From the NCBI GenBank assembly GCA_028343845.1, contig JAOLZO010000015.1, positions 1 through 57,823 on the forward strand: a stretch of DNA of 57,823 bases, in the 5' to 3' direction. This DNA comes from Verrucomicrobiota bacterium (lineage in GTDB: Bacteria > Verrucomicrobiota > Verrucomicrobiia > Opitutales > Seribacteraceae). Numbering within the stretch: position 1 is the stretch's first letter; each line of letters starts with the position of its first letter. A program made the position numbers and the translations under genes. A model generated the notes under the pieces. It was not told where the DNA came from and did no database searches. It saw only the letters and a program-made list of their open reading frames with translations. Below, piece by piece: positions 49,722 to 57,823 of the stretch.

Positions 49722-50504
49722 ATGTCAGAAACCGCGCCTCCATACTCTGCTCCCAAAAGGGAAAACATGTTGATCAACCTGAGCTTCAACCTGCTCTTGC
49801 CCATTCTCATTCTCAGAAAGGGAAAAGAATGGTTCGGTGGTAGTCTGGAAAATTGGTTGCAACCCGAGGCGGACGACAAGGCTTTGGTCGGTTCAATCAT
49901 CCTGTTGATCGCTGTCTCCTTTCCCATCGCATATGGAACTTGGGATTTCTTCCGAAGAAGAAAATGGAACTTCTTGTCAATCCTAGGTGCCTTGAGCGCA
50001 TTGCTGACCGGAGGAATCGGTCTCATTCCACAGGCGACGGTCTTTATGTTTGCTGTCAAGGAAGCCGCGCTCCCCGGAATACTTGGCCTCCTTACGGTGC
50101 TGACACTTAGAACCAAAAAACCACTCATTCGTTTGTTCCTGTACAACCCGGAGGTAATACGTGTTGAGTTGGTCGATCAAGCGCTGAAGGAGAGGGGTAC
50201 CGAGCAACAGTTCGACCGCTTGATGATGAAGTGCACGTGGCTGATCGCTTTGTCCTTCATTCTCAGCGCCGTGCTCAACTACGTTCTTGCCCGAGCCTAT
50301 GTCGAAACAGAACCAAGCATAAACATCGATCAGTTCAATCGCGAAGTAAGCGACATGTGGCTATGGAGCTTTATCGTCATCAGCATCCCCTGCATGGTCG
50401 TGAGCGCCTATGCCTTTTGGATCTTGATCAAAGGCATTCGCGAAAATGCCGGCTTGTCCCTTGAGGAAATATTAGCCCAGACTCCCCCGCCACAGAGGCA
50501 ATAA
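49722..50504 (+). CDS. VC0807-family integral membrane protein
   Basis: 260 residues from the ATG at 49722. About five or six membrane helices: ISFNLLLPILIL-like near 20-35, ALVGSIILLIAVSFPIAYG, FLSILGALSALLTGGIGLI, AALPGILGLLTVLTL, WLIALSFILSAVLNYVL and LWSFIVISIPCMVVSAYAFWIL. The pattern of an N-terminal N-L-x-x-P, an RRR-x-W loop and a C-terminal long helix pair matches VC0807-family proteins, which have no known function. It is alone on the + strand; its stop is 1 bp from the convergent gltA stop. Confidence 0.7.
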   Translation: MSETAPPYSAPKRENMLINLSFNLLLPILILRKGKEWFGGSLENWLQPEADDKALVGSIILLIAVSFPIAYGTWDFFRRRKWNFLSILGALSALLTGGIGLIPQATVFMFAVKEAALPGILGLLTVLTLRTKKPLIRLFLYNPEVIRVELVDQALKERGTEQQFDRLMMKCTWLIALSFILSAVLNYVLARAYVETEPSINIDQFNREVSDMWLWSFIVISIPCMVVSAYAFWILIKGIRENAGLSLEEILAQTPPPQRQ

Positions 50505-50505
50505 G

Positions 50506-51792
50506 TTACCGATTCTCGAGCGAAGTATACTCGCGCAGGGTTTCCCCTTGGTAGATCTGCCTGGGCCGATGGATTTTCTTACCGTTCTCGGCAATTTCCT
50601 TCCAATGGGAAAGCCACCCGGGCGTTCTCCCGATAGCGAAAAGGACGGTAAACATGTCTGTCGGAAAGCCAAGGGCCTGCAAAATGATACCACTGTAAAA
50701 ATCAACGTTGGGATAAAGCTTGCGCTCAATGAAATAGGGATCCTCCAGAGCAACTTCTTCAAGTCTGCGAGCTATATCCAAAATAGGACTGGTGACACCA
50801 AGGGCTTCCAATGCCTGATCGCTTGCATTTTTTAATATCTTGGCCCGCGGGTCGTAATTTCGGTAAACTCGATGACCAAAACCCATCAACCTTGATTTTC
50901 CCTGTTTGGCGGATTCGATAAAGCCACTTCCATCATCTCCGGATTCATGGATTTCATTTAACATTTTGATAACGGCCATATTGGCACCGCCGTGCAGGGG
51001 TCCCCATAAAGCGGAAACTGCTCCGGCCAAAGAGGCAAAGGGGTTGGCTCCTCCCGAGGCAATCATGCGGCATGTTGAAGTAGAGCAATTCTGCTCGTGG
51101 TCCGCATGCAGTAGAAAAATCTGGTCCAGGGCATTCTGCACGGCTTCGGGTATCTCATCCGATCCGTCGTCTCCGCCAAACATCATGGACAGGAAATTGC
51201 CGCAGTAACTCCTTGAAGTATCAGGCTTGGCCAATTCCTTGCCCTGAGAATTCCTATGGTGGGCGGCGGCGATAGTTCGTACCGCTGAAATGATAAGGGC
51301 CGCAACTTGGTCGAAAGATTCGAGATCCTTTGCCCGGTCATTGGTCGAAAAGTCTGGATATGCACCACCAAGAGCCTGTAGCCCGGCAGCCAAAACTGCC
51401 ATCGGGTGCGCATTGCTCGGCATGGCCTTCACTGCCGTCAGTACCTCTGGCGGAAGTTCGCAATAATCCGAAACCCTTTGCCTGAACTCTTGCAAGGCAG
51501 AGCTGGAGGGCAGGTTTCCGTATAGCAACAGATAGGCAGATTCCAAGAAAGTCGATTTCTCGGCAAGCTCGGCTATGTCATAACCACGGTATCTCAATAT
51601 GCCCTTGTCTCCGTCAATAAAGGTAACCGCGCTTTCGCAAGAGCCGGTGTTTCCATAGCCATCGTCAAAAGTGATCACCTTGCTTTCCTTGCGAAGACGG
51701 CTGATGTCAATGGCCCGTTCCTGCTCGGTTCCGGTAATCACGTTAAGAGTATATTTTTGATCGCCTATTTCTAGGTCTGCAGAGTCAGGCAT
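50506..51792 (-). CDS. gltA: citrate synthase
   Basis: 428 residues from the ATG at 51792 (MPDSADLEIGDQKYTLNVI), the normal type I length; the longer open frame to 51915 overlaps hisH. Conserved blocks: ITFIDGDKGILRYRGY-like strand, HPMAVLAAGLQALG, FLLHADHEQNCSTSTCR with the catalytic His, GPLHGGANMAV with the second His, and MGFGHRVYRNYDPRAK. It condenses acetyl-CoA and oxaloacetate. It follows hisH by 43 bp on the same strand, an unusual pairing that is probably just operon read-through. Confidence 0.95.
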   Translation of the reverse strand: MPDSADLEIGDQKYTLNVITGTEQERAIDISRLRKESKVITFDDGYGNTGSCESAVTFIDGDKGILRYRGYDIAELAEKSTFLESAYLLLYGNLPSSSALQEFRQRVSDYCELPPEVLTAVKAMPSNAHPMAVLAAGLQALGGAYPDFSTNDRAKDLESFDQVAALIISAVRTIAAAHHRNSQGKELAKPDTSRSYCGNFLSMMFGGDDGSDEIPEAVQNALDQIFLLHADHEQNCSTSTCRMIASGGANPFASLAGAVSALWGPLHGGANMAVIKMLNEIHESGDDGSGFIESAKQGKSRLMGFGHRVYRNYDPRAKILKNASDQALEALGVTSPILDIARRLEEVALEDPYFIERKLYPNVDFYSGIILQALGFPTDMFTVLFAIGRTPGWLSHWKEIAENGKKIHRPRQIYQGETLREYTSLENR

Positions 51793-51835
51793 AACGAATG
51801 GGGTAAAAAAAGGGTAAATTACATTTCTGCCATCA

Positions 51836-52465
51836 CTAGGAGATTTTTTCAAGAAAGTTCCTGTATATTTGCAATCCCTTGGCCTGACTTTTTTCGGGAT
51901 GAAATTGGGTTGCAAAACAATTACCGAAGGAAATCCCGCTCGTAAACTGATAGCCGTAATAGGTTTTCATAACGTCCAGTTTGTCATCTTCACTGGTTAC
52001 GTGATAACTGTGAACGAAATAAAATTGATCTCCGTTTGCCAGTTTGAGCGTCATAGGGTCACCCGGTGGCAATTCCCATTTAACCGCATTCCATCCCATG
52101 TGGGGAATCTTAAGCTCGTCGGAAATCGAGAACCGCTTAACGTAACCCGAAAAAATGCCTAAGCCTTCACCTTCTCCCTCTTCTGATCGCTCAAAGAGAA
52201 CCTGTAGCCCCAAACAGATTCCAAAATATGGTTTTCCGAGCTCGATCCACCGTATGATCGCTTCATCCAAGGACGACAGGCGCAATGCCCGAATACATTG
52301 ATCAAAGGTCCCCTGTCCGGGAAAGACCAACGCTTCCATGTTGGCGAATTGACTGGGCTCGGTTACTATATGGGCTTCTGCACCAAGAAACTCAAAGGCC
52401 TTTACCACACTCCGAAGGTTGCCCGTCCCATAATCAATAATCCCGATTTTGCGGGCTACACTCAC
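51836..52465 (-). CDS. hisH: imidazole glycerol phosphate synthase subunit HisH
   Basis: 209 residues, starting at a GTG (52465). Class I glutamine amidotransferase: [22 protein letters not shown], nucleophile Cys in [12 protein letters not shown], and the His-Glu pair in TQFHPEKSQ. It supplies ammonia to HisF in the fifth step of histidine synthesis. HisF and HisA are not in the window. It lies 12 bp after hisB. Confidence 0.95.
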   Translation of the reverse strand: MSVARKIGIIDYGTGNLRSVVKAFEFLGAEAHIVTEPSQFANMEALVFPGQGTFDQCIRALRLSSLDEAIIRWIELGKPYFGICLGLQVLFERSEEGEGEGLGIFSGYVKRFSISDELKIPHMGWNAVKWELPPGDPMTLKLANGDQFYFVHSYHVTSEDDKLDVMKTYYGYQFTSGISFGNCFATQFHPEKSQAKGLQIYRNFLEKIS

Positions 52466-52477
52466 TCGGGTTGGTCC

Positions 52478-53080
52478 TTAAGAGGAAAGGGTTCCTTTTG
52501 TCGACGGAATCGTTCCTTCCAAGCGATGTTCGACTTGAGTGGCGATATCCAACGATTTGGCAAAGCCCTTGAATATGGCTTCAGCCACATGATGGGGCTC
52601 CTCGCCATGTTCAAGGCGGATATGGAGGTTGCAGGCCACTTCGTTGGCAAACGCCTGAAAAAATTCCTTGAACAACTGAATGTTAAAATCCCGAACGAGA
52701 GAAATCGGAGGGTCTGCCTCGAAGACCAAGAATCCCCGGTTACTCAGGTCCAGCGCAACGGTGACCAGGGTTTCGTCCATAGGAAGAATGAAAAAGCCGT
52801 ATCGCTTGATGCCCGACTTGTCTCCCAGCGCTTCCCTAAATGCCTGCCCCAAGCTAATCCCCATATCCTCGACCAAATGGTGGTAATCTATTTGGATGTC
52901 ACCCTCCGCCTTTATCGAAAGGTCAAAAAAGCCATGTCGCGAGAAAAGGGTAAGCATATGATCAAGAAAGGGGATGCCTGTTGCAATTTCACCCTGACCC
53001 GTACCATCCAGACCCAAACTTATATTAATTTGGGTTTCCTGAGTATCTCGGTTTACTACTGCTGTTCTTGGTGTATCCAT
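52478..53080 (-). CDS. hisB: imidazoleglycerol-phosphate dehydratase HisB
   Basis: 200 residues, the monofunctional bacterial length. Mn-binding His motifs are present: [33 protein letters not shown] (often DDHHTVED in relatives) and [16 protein letters not shown]. It dehydrates imidazole glycerol phosphate to imidazole acetol phosphate. The start overlaps the end of hisC by 25 bp, an unusually long overlap that suggests coupled translation; no internal ATG gives a better start. Confidence 0.95.
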   Translation of the reverse strand: MDTPRTAVVNRDTQETQINISLGLDGTGQGEIATGIPFLDHMLTLFSRHGFFDLSIKAEGDIQIDYHHLVEDMGISLGQAFREALGDKSGIKRYGFFILPMDETLVTVALDLSNRGFLVFEADPPISLVRDFNIQLFKEFFQAFANEVACNLHIRLEHGEEPHHVAEAIFKGFAKSLDIATQVEHRLEGTIPSTKGTLSS

Positions 53081-54153
53081 TCCATTAACCTTTTGTACAG
53101 AATATCCATATCCTGCCGATTGCCAATACTGATTCTGACATGGGATGCGGTCCGTTCATGCTGAGGAAAATAACGAATCAATATTCTCCTCGATGCCAAA
53201 AACTCAAACAAGTCTTTTGCCACGGCAGGCCCAGTCGCCCCATTGGCATTCACGGGTCTGGCGAAGACGAAGTTCGCACCGCTTGGAGAAGTCTCCCATT
53301 TCCATTCATTTAGCTTGGAAACAAGCCTTTCCCTTTCCTTGATGATTTCATTTCGCGTCTTCTCAAAATAAACTCGATCCTTCAGGCATGCAGAAGCAGC
53401 GACTTGGGCCAACCTGTCGACATTGTAAACGTCACGGGCTTGATCAAGCACTGATACAACCTCCGGGGAAGAGAGTCCGTACCCTAGGCGCAACCCGGCA
53501 AGGGAATAGGACTTGGACATTGTCCGCGTAATGATGAGGTTGGAAAATTCATCAAGAAGGCACAAGGCATTTTGCTCGGCAAAATCCGCATATGCTTCGT
53601 CAATGACGACGATTCCTTCGAATTCCTTCAAGATTTGCCTGAAGCAATCAACAGAATATTCACGGCCGCTCGGGGCATGCGGACTCGTTATGAAAAAAAG
53701 GTTTGCTCCGGAACCAATTACAGATTCCGGATCCACCGAAAAAGCGTCATCCGCAAAAGGGACTCGTATCAGAGCCGAACCTTGAAGGGACGCCACCACC
53801 TCGTACAGAGAATAACTGGGGTCTAGCATGCCGACTTTCAAATTTTCATCCGAAAAGCAACGGGTGCATAAATTCAGGATATCATCTGACCCATTTCCAA
53901 CAATGACCTGTTGGGCGCTCAAGCCATGCAACGTGGAAATACAATCTCTTAGCTCATATGCCGGCGGGTTGGGATACAACCTGAGAGATTCCAATTCGCC
54001 AAGTACGGCATTTTTAATCTCCGGGCTGGGAGGGTAGGGGTTCTCGTTGGTGTTAAGCTTGATCGCCTCACCGCCTGAAACAGGTTGTTCCCCAGGCACA
54101 TAGGCTTTGTGGGAACATATGTTTCGGGAGCGGTATTGCGCGCCATACTCCAT
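53056..54153 (-). CDS. hisC: histidinol-phosphate aminotransferase HisC
   Basis: 365 residues from the ATG at 54153, 4 bp after hisD; longer starts to 54225 lie within hisD. Class I/II PLP fold: [37 protein letters not shown] (often NPNNPTG), [10 protein letters not shown], and the PLP lysine in [17 protein letters not shown]-terminal [18 protein letters not shown] is the substrate-phosphate block. It transfers an amino group from glutamate to imidazole acetol phosphate. Confidence 0.95.
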   Translation of the reverse strand: MEYGAQYRSRNICSHKAYVPGEQPVSGGEAIKLNTNENPYPPSPEIKNAVLGELESLRLYPNPPAYELRDCISTLHGLSAQQVIVGNGSDDILNLCTRCFSDENLKVGMLDPSYSLYEVVASLQGSALIRVPFADDAFSVDPESVIGSGANLFFITSPHAPSGREYSVDCFRQILKEFEGIVVIDEAYADFAEQNALCLLDEFSNLIITRTMSKSYSLAGLRLGYGLSSPEVVSVLDQARDVYNVDRLAQVAASACLKDRVYFEKTRNEIIKERERLVSKLNEWKWETSPSGANFVFARPVNANGATGPAVAKDLFEFLASRRILIRYFPQHERTASHVRISIGNRQDMDILYKRLMEWIHQEQQ

Positions 54154-54157
54154 AAGT

Positions 54158-55465
54158 TCAATCGTTCTTTCCGACCCGCATGGAAAGGGCTCGCCCATGG
54201 GCATCCAGTTTTTCCATAAGAGCAAACTCGGTCACAACCGGCAGCGCTTTTTTCGCAGCAACCTCATCGTATCTGATGAAACTAGTCCTGCGAAGAAAGT
54301 CGTTGAGCTTCAGGCCCGAAGAGAAGCGTGACGATCTGCCAGTCGGCAGAACATGGCTTGGTCCGGCCGCGAAATCACCCAGGGAAGTCGCCGTACAATG
54401 CCCCATTAGGAATGCTCCTGCCGTCGAAATTTCTTTGGTAAGGAAGGGCAATTTATCCTCGGACACCTGAAGTTCAAGATGCTCGGGCGCAACGAAGGTT
54501 GCCACCTCGGATACCCTTCGGAGCTCGGGCAGAAAAATCGATCGAAAGCCACATTCCAATACTTTTTCGATGGCGTTCTTGTGGGAAAGCGTTTGAACCT
54601 GGTTTTCCAATTCTTGGGCAACTTTTGGAAAGATGCTTTCCTCGGTAAAAAGAAAGTAAATCTTTTCTTTACCTGAGCCGTGTTCCGCCTGGGCCAACAA
54701 TGCCGCAGCTACGAAAGCAGGGTTCGCCGTCTCGTCCGCAATCACCATAACTTCGCTCGGTCCAGGGAGAAGATCGATGCCGACAGCCCCGAAGGCCTGC
54801 CTCTTGGCTTCGTTCACATAGGCGTTGCCCGGGCCATAGATTTTGTCGACGGCTGGTATTGATTCCGTTCCATAAGCCAGAGCCGCTATGGCCTGTGCCC
54901 CGCCAACCCTGTAGACTTCGCTGACACCAAGCGTCTTTAGCGCGCCCAAAAGCTGAAAGGCTACTTCGCCGTTTGGGCCTGGTGGGGTAACAACCGCTAT
55001 TTCGGAAACCCCTGCCACCTTTGCCAAGGTTACGGTCATTATAACAGTTGAAACCAGTGGCACGTTTCCACCGGGAACGTAAATTCCGACACGCTTGATC
55101 GGGTAATGCTTTTCTCCGACCTCAGCTCCATGCTCGTTACTCGCGCTCCAATCCGAAGGAATGCTTTTCTCATGGAATAATTGCACGTTCCGGATGGCTT
55201 CCCTTATACTTTCGCGTTCCGCATCCGTTAATTTTGCCTCTGCAACATCCAGTTCTTCTTGTTTTAAGAGAATCTGATCAGGCAAAAGTGATGCGTGATC
55301 GTAAAGCTTGGTTTTTTCGAGTAGCGCGCCGTCGCCACCATCGCGGACGGCTTTTACTATTTCCGAAACCGTTTCAATTACTTCAGGATCCGGAACCGAC
55401 GCAGATGCAAAACCCTTGAGTTCCAAGAGAAGGTCTTCGGAGTCTTGCAGGTAGGAAAATTTCAT
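54158..55465 (-). CDS. hisD: histidinol dehydrogenase HisD
   Basis: 435 residues, the full family length. GIYVPGGNVPLVSTVIM, YRVGGAQAIAALAYGT, KIYGPGNAYVNEAKRQ, LLPGPSEVMVIAD, LAQAEHGSG and FVAPEHLEL with catalytic Glu-His are all present, as is the C-terminal AGPSHVLPTGRSSRFSSGL with Zn ligand. It performs the last two oxidation steps to histidine. First of the his genes in this set (D-C-B-H order), 12 bp after guaA. Confidence 0.96.
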   Translation of the reverse strand: MKFSYLQDSEDLLLELKGFASASVPDPEVIETVSEIVKAVRDGGDGALLEKTKLYDHASLLPDQILLKQEELDVAEAKLTDAERESIREAIRNVQLFHEKSIPSDWSASNEHGAEVGEKHYPIKRVGIYVPGGNVPLVSTVIMTVTLAKVAGVSEIAVVTPPGPNGEVAFQLLGALKTLGVSEVYRVGGAQAIAALAYGTESIPAVDKIYGPGNAYVNEAKRQAFGAVGIDLLPGPSEVMVIADETANPAFVAAALLAQAEHGSGKEKIYFLFTEESIFPKVAQELENQVQTLSHKNAIEKVLECGFRSIFLPELRRVSEVATFVAPEHLELQVSEDKLPFLTKEISTAGAFLMGHCTATSLGDFAAGPSHVLPTGRSSRFSSGLKLNDFLRRTSFIRYDEVAAKKALPVVTEFALMEKLDAHGRALSMRVGKND

Positions 55466-55477
55466 GCGAGACAGTCT

Positions 55478-57016
55478 CTATTCCCACTCGATGGTACTTG
55501 GGGGTTTCGAACTGATATCGTAAACCACCCGGTTCGCGCCTTTAACTTCATTGATAATCCGATTGGACACCTTTCTCAAAAGCTTATCCGGCAACTGGGC
55601 CCAATCAGCGGTCATGGCATCGCTACTTGTGACAGCCCTTAGGGAAATTACGTTTTCATAGGTTCTTTCATCACCCATGACCCCAACACTTCGTACGGGA
55701 AGAAAAACGCAGAATGCCTGCCAAAGCTTGTGATACCAGCCGTGGGAAATCAATTCGTCGATGAAAATGGCATCCGCTTCTCTAAGGACACGCAGTCGCT
55801 GCTGGTGAATGGCGCCAACAACCCGAACACCCAAGCCCGGCCCCGGAAATGGGTGTCGCATGAGCACTGCCTCAGGCAGGCCCAAGGTTCTTCCCAGGGC
55901 GCGAACCTCATCCTTGAAAAGCTCTCGCAAGGGTTCCAGCAATTCGAGCTTCATCTTCTTGGGAAGCCCGCCCACGTTATGGTGGCTTTTGATTAACGCG
56001 GCCGGATTGCCTCCTATGGGAACGCTTTCTATGACATCAGGATACAAGGTTCCTTGAGCCAAAAAATGAATGTCACCGAGTTTTTTAACTTCGTCGTCGA
56101 ATACCTGTATAAACGTCTTTCCAATGATTTTTCTTTTGGTCTCGGGATTGGTCACTCCCTTGAGTCGGTTGAGAAAAAGCGCGCCGGCGCAAGCAACCTT
56201 CAATTTCCCGGGGATATGGTTTTTGAAGAGTTGCTTCACTTGTTCTCGTTCATTTAAGCGCAACAGTCCGTTGTCCACAAAAATACAGGTAAGCTGATTG
56301 CCTATTGCGCGGTGAATAAGGGCCGCCGCCACGGAAGAGTCAACACCTCCGCTAAGGCCGAGGATCACTCTTCTGTCGCCTACTTGAGAACGTATGTTGC
56401 GGATGGAAGATTCGGTAAAGTCTTCCATGCTCCAATCTCCCTTGCATCCGCAGACTCCCACTAGAAAATTTCTTATGATCTCAGTTCCATGCTCAGAGTG
56501 CTCGACCTCCGGATGGAACTGAAGGCCGTAAAACTTTCTTTTCGGGTCTTCAATGGCGGCAAAACTAGAATTTTCCGTCCTCGCAAGCTCACGAAAACCC
56601 GAGGGCAACTTCGTCAAGCAATCACCATGGGAATTCCACACTGTAAAATTCTTGGTCAAACCCTTGAAGAGGGGGCCCTTTCTGTTAATTGAAAGTTTTC
56701 CCCGCCCGTATTCCCTGCGTTGACTTGATTTGACTTCCCCTCCCAGCATTTTGCCCATTAGTTGGAGACCATAACAAATTCCGAGCATAGGAATGCCCAG
56801 ATTGAACAGTTGCTTGGAGGGCTTGGGGGCGCCTTTGGCCAACACGCTGGCAGGTCCTCCGGATAAAACCAAACCCACTGGGTCAATTTTCCTTATCTCA
56901 CTGACTGGGGTGTCGTAAGGCAAAACCTTTGAATAAACTTTTGCCTCTCTAATGCGTCGCGCGATTACCTGAGTGTACTGAGACCCAAAATCCAAAACTA
57001 CAATTGCTTGTGCCAT
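55478..57016 (-). CDS. guaA: GMP synthase (glutamine-hydrolysing)
   Basis: 512 residues. N-terminal glutamine amidotransferase: [23 protein letters not shown], Cys nucleophile in [10 protein letters not shown], His/Glu in [14 protein letters not shown]-pyrophosphatase domain: P-loop [15 protein letters not shown]-terminal dimerisation domain: [15 protein letters not shown] and the terminal KPPSTIEWE. It converts XMP to GMP. The 158-bp space to rplQ holds only a weak hairpin (AGGG-CAAG-CCC then T5, minus strand, 57086-57071). Confidence 0.97.
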   Translation of the reverse strand: MAQAIVVLDFGSQYTQVIARRIREAKVYSKVLPYDTPVSEIRKIDPVGLVLSGGPASVLAKGAPKPSKQLFNLGIPMLGICYGLQLMGKMLGGEVKSSQRREYGRGKLSINRKGPLFKGLTKNFTVWNSHGDCLTKLPSGFRELARTENSSFAAIEDPKRKFYGLQFHPEVEHSEHGTEIIRNFLVGVCGCKGDWSMEDFTESSIRNIRSQVGDRRVILGLSGGVDSSVAAALIHRAIGNQLTCIFVDNGLLRLNEREQVKQLFKNHIPGKLKVACAGALFLNRLKGVTNPETKRKIIGKTFIQVFDDEVKKLGDIHFLAQGTLYPDVIESVPIGGNPAALIKSHHNVGGLPKKMKLELLEPLRELFKDEVRALGRTLGLPEAVLMRHPFPGPGLGVRVVGAIHQQRLRVLREADAIFIDELISHGWYHKLWQAFCVFLPVRSVGVMGDERTYENVISLRAVTSSDAMTADWAQLPDKLLRKVSNRIINEVKGANRVVYDISSKPPSTIEWE

Positions 57017-57174
57017 ATCTAAATGATTTTTCTCATGAGTTTGACCATGAAATTGCCGAAAACTAACGAGAAAAAGGGCTTGCCCTCCTCATTGCAACAC
57101 AAACCTAGGATTTTCGGGTTTTCAGCTCATTTTTGAGCCACACCCAGAAACCTCTAAGGTTCCGAAAAGACCGC

Positions 57175-57823
57175 TCAATCCTTTGACTTTTGCTCTTCGT
57201 CTTTCGAGTCAGAGTCTTCTTCGGTTTCTTCCTCTGATCCTGATTCGGCTGGTTCTTCGGTATCAGTTTCCGTTCCATCCTCAGCTGAGTCTTCCTTAGC
57301 TTCTGGCTCAGCAACCTCAGGTTCGGCCTCTGCACTTGCTTCAGGCTCTCCTTCGGTAGCGTTCTCCTCGACTACAGCCTCCGTTTCTTCGTTTTCCGCA
57401 TCAACCACAGCCTCTTCCGGGGTTTCTTCGGTAGCTTCAGAATCAGTTTCTTGGGGTTCAGGCTCGGGTGTCTTCTTTGCCTCCTTAACCGACTCCTTGC
57501 TTGAGGCTTTCTTCTTCTTTGCCTTTTTCTTTGGAGCGTCCTCGACAAATTCAATGATAGCCATATCGGCAGCATCACCAAGTCGAGGCATTGCCAATTT
57601 GTAAATCCTCGTATAACCACCGTTGCGCTTGACAAATTGTTCAACCAATTCGTCAAAGAGTTTCTTTACTGCTTTCTTACTCCTCAAGCGGGAAATCGCA
57701 AGCCGTCGATAGTGAACCTTTTTTGCGGCATCGTCAGACGCATTGGCTTTTTTAGCCAAGGTGATAGCTTTCTCTATAGTTGGTCGAAGCGCTCTTGCTT
57801 TGGCCTGCGTGGTTTTGATCCTG
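57175..57823 (-). CDS. rplQ: ribosomal protein L17 with long acidic C-terminal extension (5' end outside window)
   Basis: The frame stays open to the window edge; residues read inward as [25 protein letters not shown], which is internal L17, so the N-terminus is cut off. The L17 core ends near [24 protein letters not shown] Lys-rich linker follows, then about 100 residues made almost only of Glu, Asp, Ser, Thr, Ala and Pro. Typical bacterial L17 is about 120-130 residues and stops at the core. The tail has low complexity and should be disordered and strongly negative. Upstream genes (rpoA, rps genes) are expected but not in the window. Confidence 0.93.
   Translation of the reverse strand, partial: RIKTTQAKARALRPTIEKAITLAKKANASDDAAKKVHYRRLAISRLRSKKAVKKLFDELVEQFVKRNGGYTRIYKLAMPRLGDAADMAIIEFVEDAPKKKAKKKKASSKESVKEAKKTPEPEPQETDSEATEETPEEAVVDAENEETEAVVEENATEGEPEASAEAEPEVAEPEAKEDSAEDGTETDTEEPAESGSEEETEEDSDSKDEEQKSKD

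Noticed and set aside
57071-57086. Rho-independent terminator between rplQ and guaA on the minus strand
   Set aside because: The stem is only 4-5 bp; too weak to list as a feature.

Overview
The window looks like a chromosome segment of a marine, polysaccharide-degrading member of the Verrucomicrobiota (Opitutae/Puniceicoccales-like). This is an inference from gene content: DUF1552 and DUF1592 proteins, many formylglycine-type sulfatases, a giant prepilin-like protein of the 'Verru_Chthon cassette protein A' type, ThuA, DUF1080, Gfo/Idh/MocA and DUF6807 proteins, and a FloA/NfeD locus. No rRNA, IS element, phage gene or CRISPR array was seen.

About 1-36.8 kb is a secretory catabolic region, mostly on the + strand. 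It encodes seven sulfatase-family proteins, three DUF1552 proteins (Tat signals visible in the two complete ones), two proteins with two CxxCH haem motifs each (DUF1592 family), a SUMF1-like protein with an extra N-terminal domain, two sialate-O-acetylesterase-like proteins plus a double-SGNH esterase, two DUF1080 proteins, ThuA, a Tat-exported oxidoreductase and two metallophosphoesterases. No glycoside hydrolase or polysaccharide lyase was recognised. Much of the region is one translationally coupled series: seven junctions between 9.7 and 21.7 kb are 4-base ATGA overlaps. One sulfatase has lost its catalytic cysteine, and another is split by a +1 shift at a run of seven T. Two minus-strand genes interrupt the series at 24.6-28.9 kb: the giant prepilin-like protein and a small secreted partner.

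About 37-46.5 kb is transitional: a DUF6807 (PmoA-like) protein, a small Cys-motif ORF, the nfeD-nfeD-floA membrane operon, a hexose-6-phosphate mutarotase, a DUF3050 protein, tRNA-Arg(CCG), an iron-siderophore-type TonB-dependent receptor with two Fur-box-like palindromes and a 9-bp tandem repeat in its leader, tandem terminators, and tRNA-Asn(GTT).

About 46.5-57.8 kb is core metabolism and regulation, mostly on the minus strand: a PAS histidine kinase and NtrC-type regulator coupled to a stand-alone CoaB, a VC0807-family membrane protein, citrate synthase, hisH-hisB-hisC-hisD, guaA, and ribosomal protein L17 with a long acidic tail, cut by the window end. Hand counts on sample lines suggest the catabolic region is richer in GC than this core region. 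Most start codons lack an evident Shine-Dalgarno sequence.
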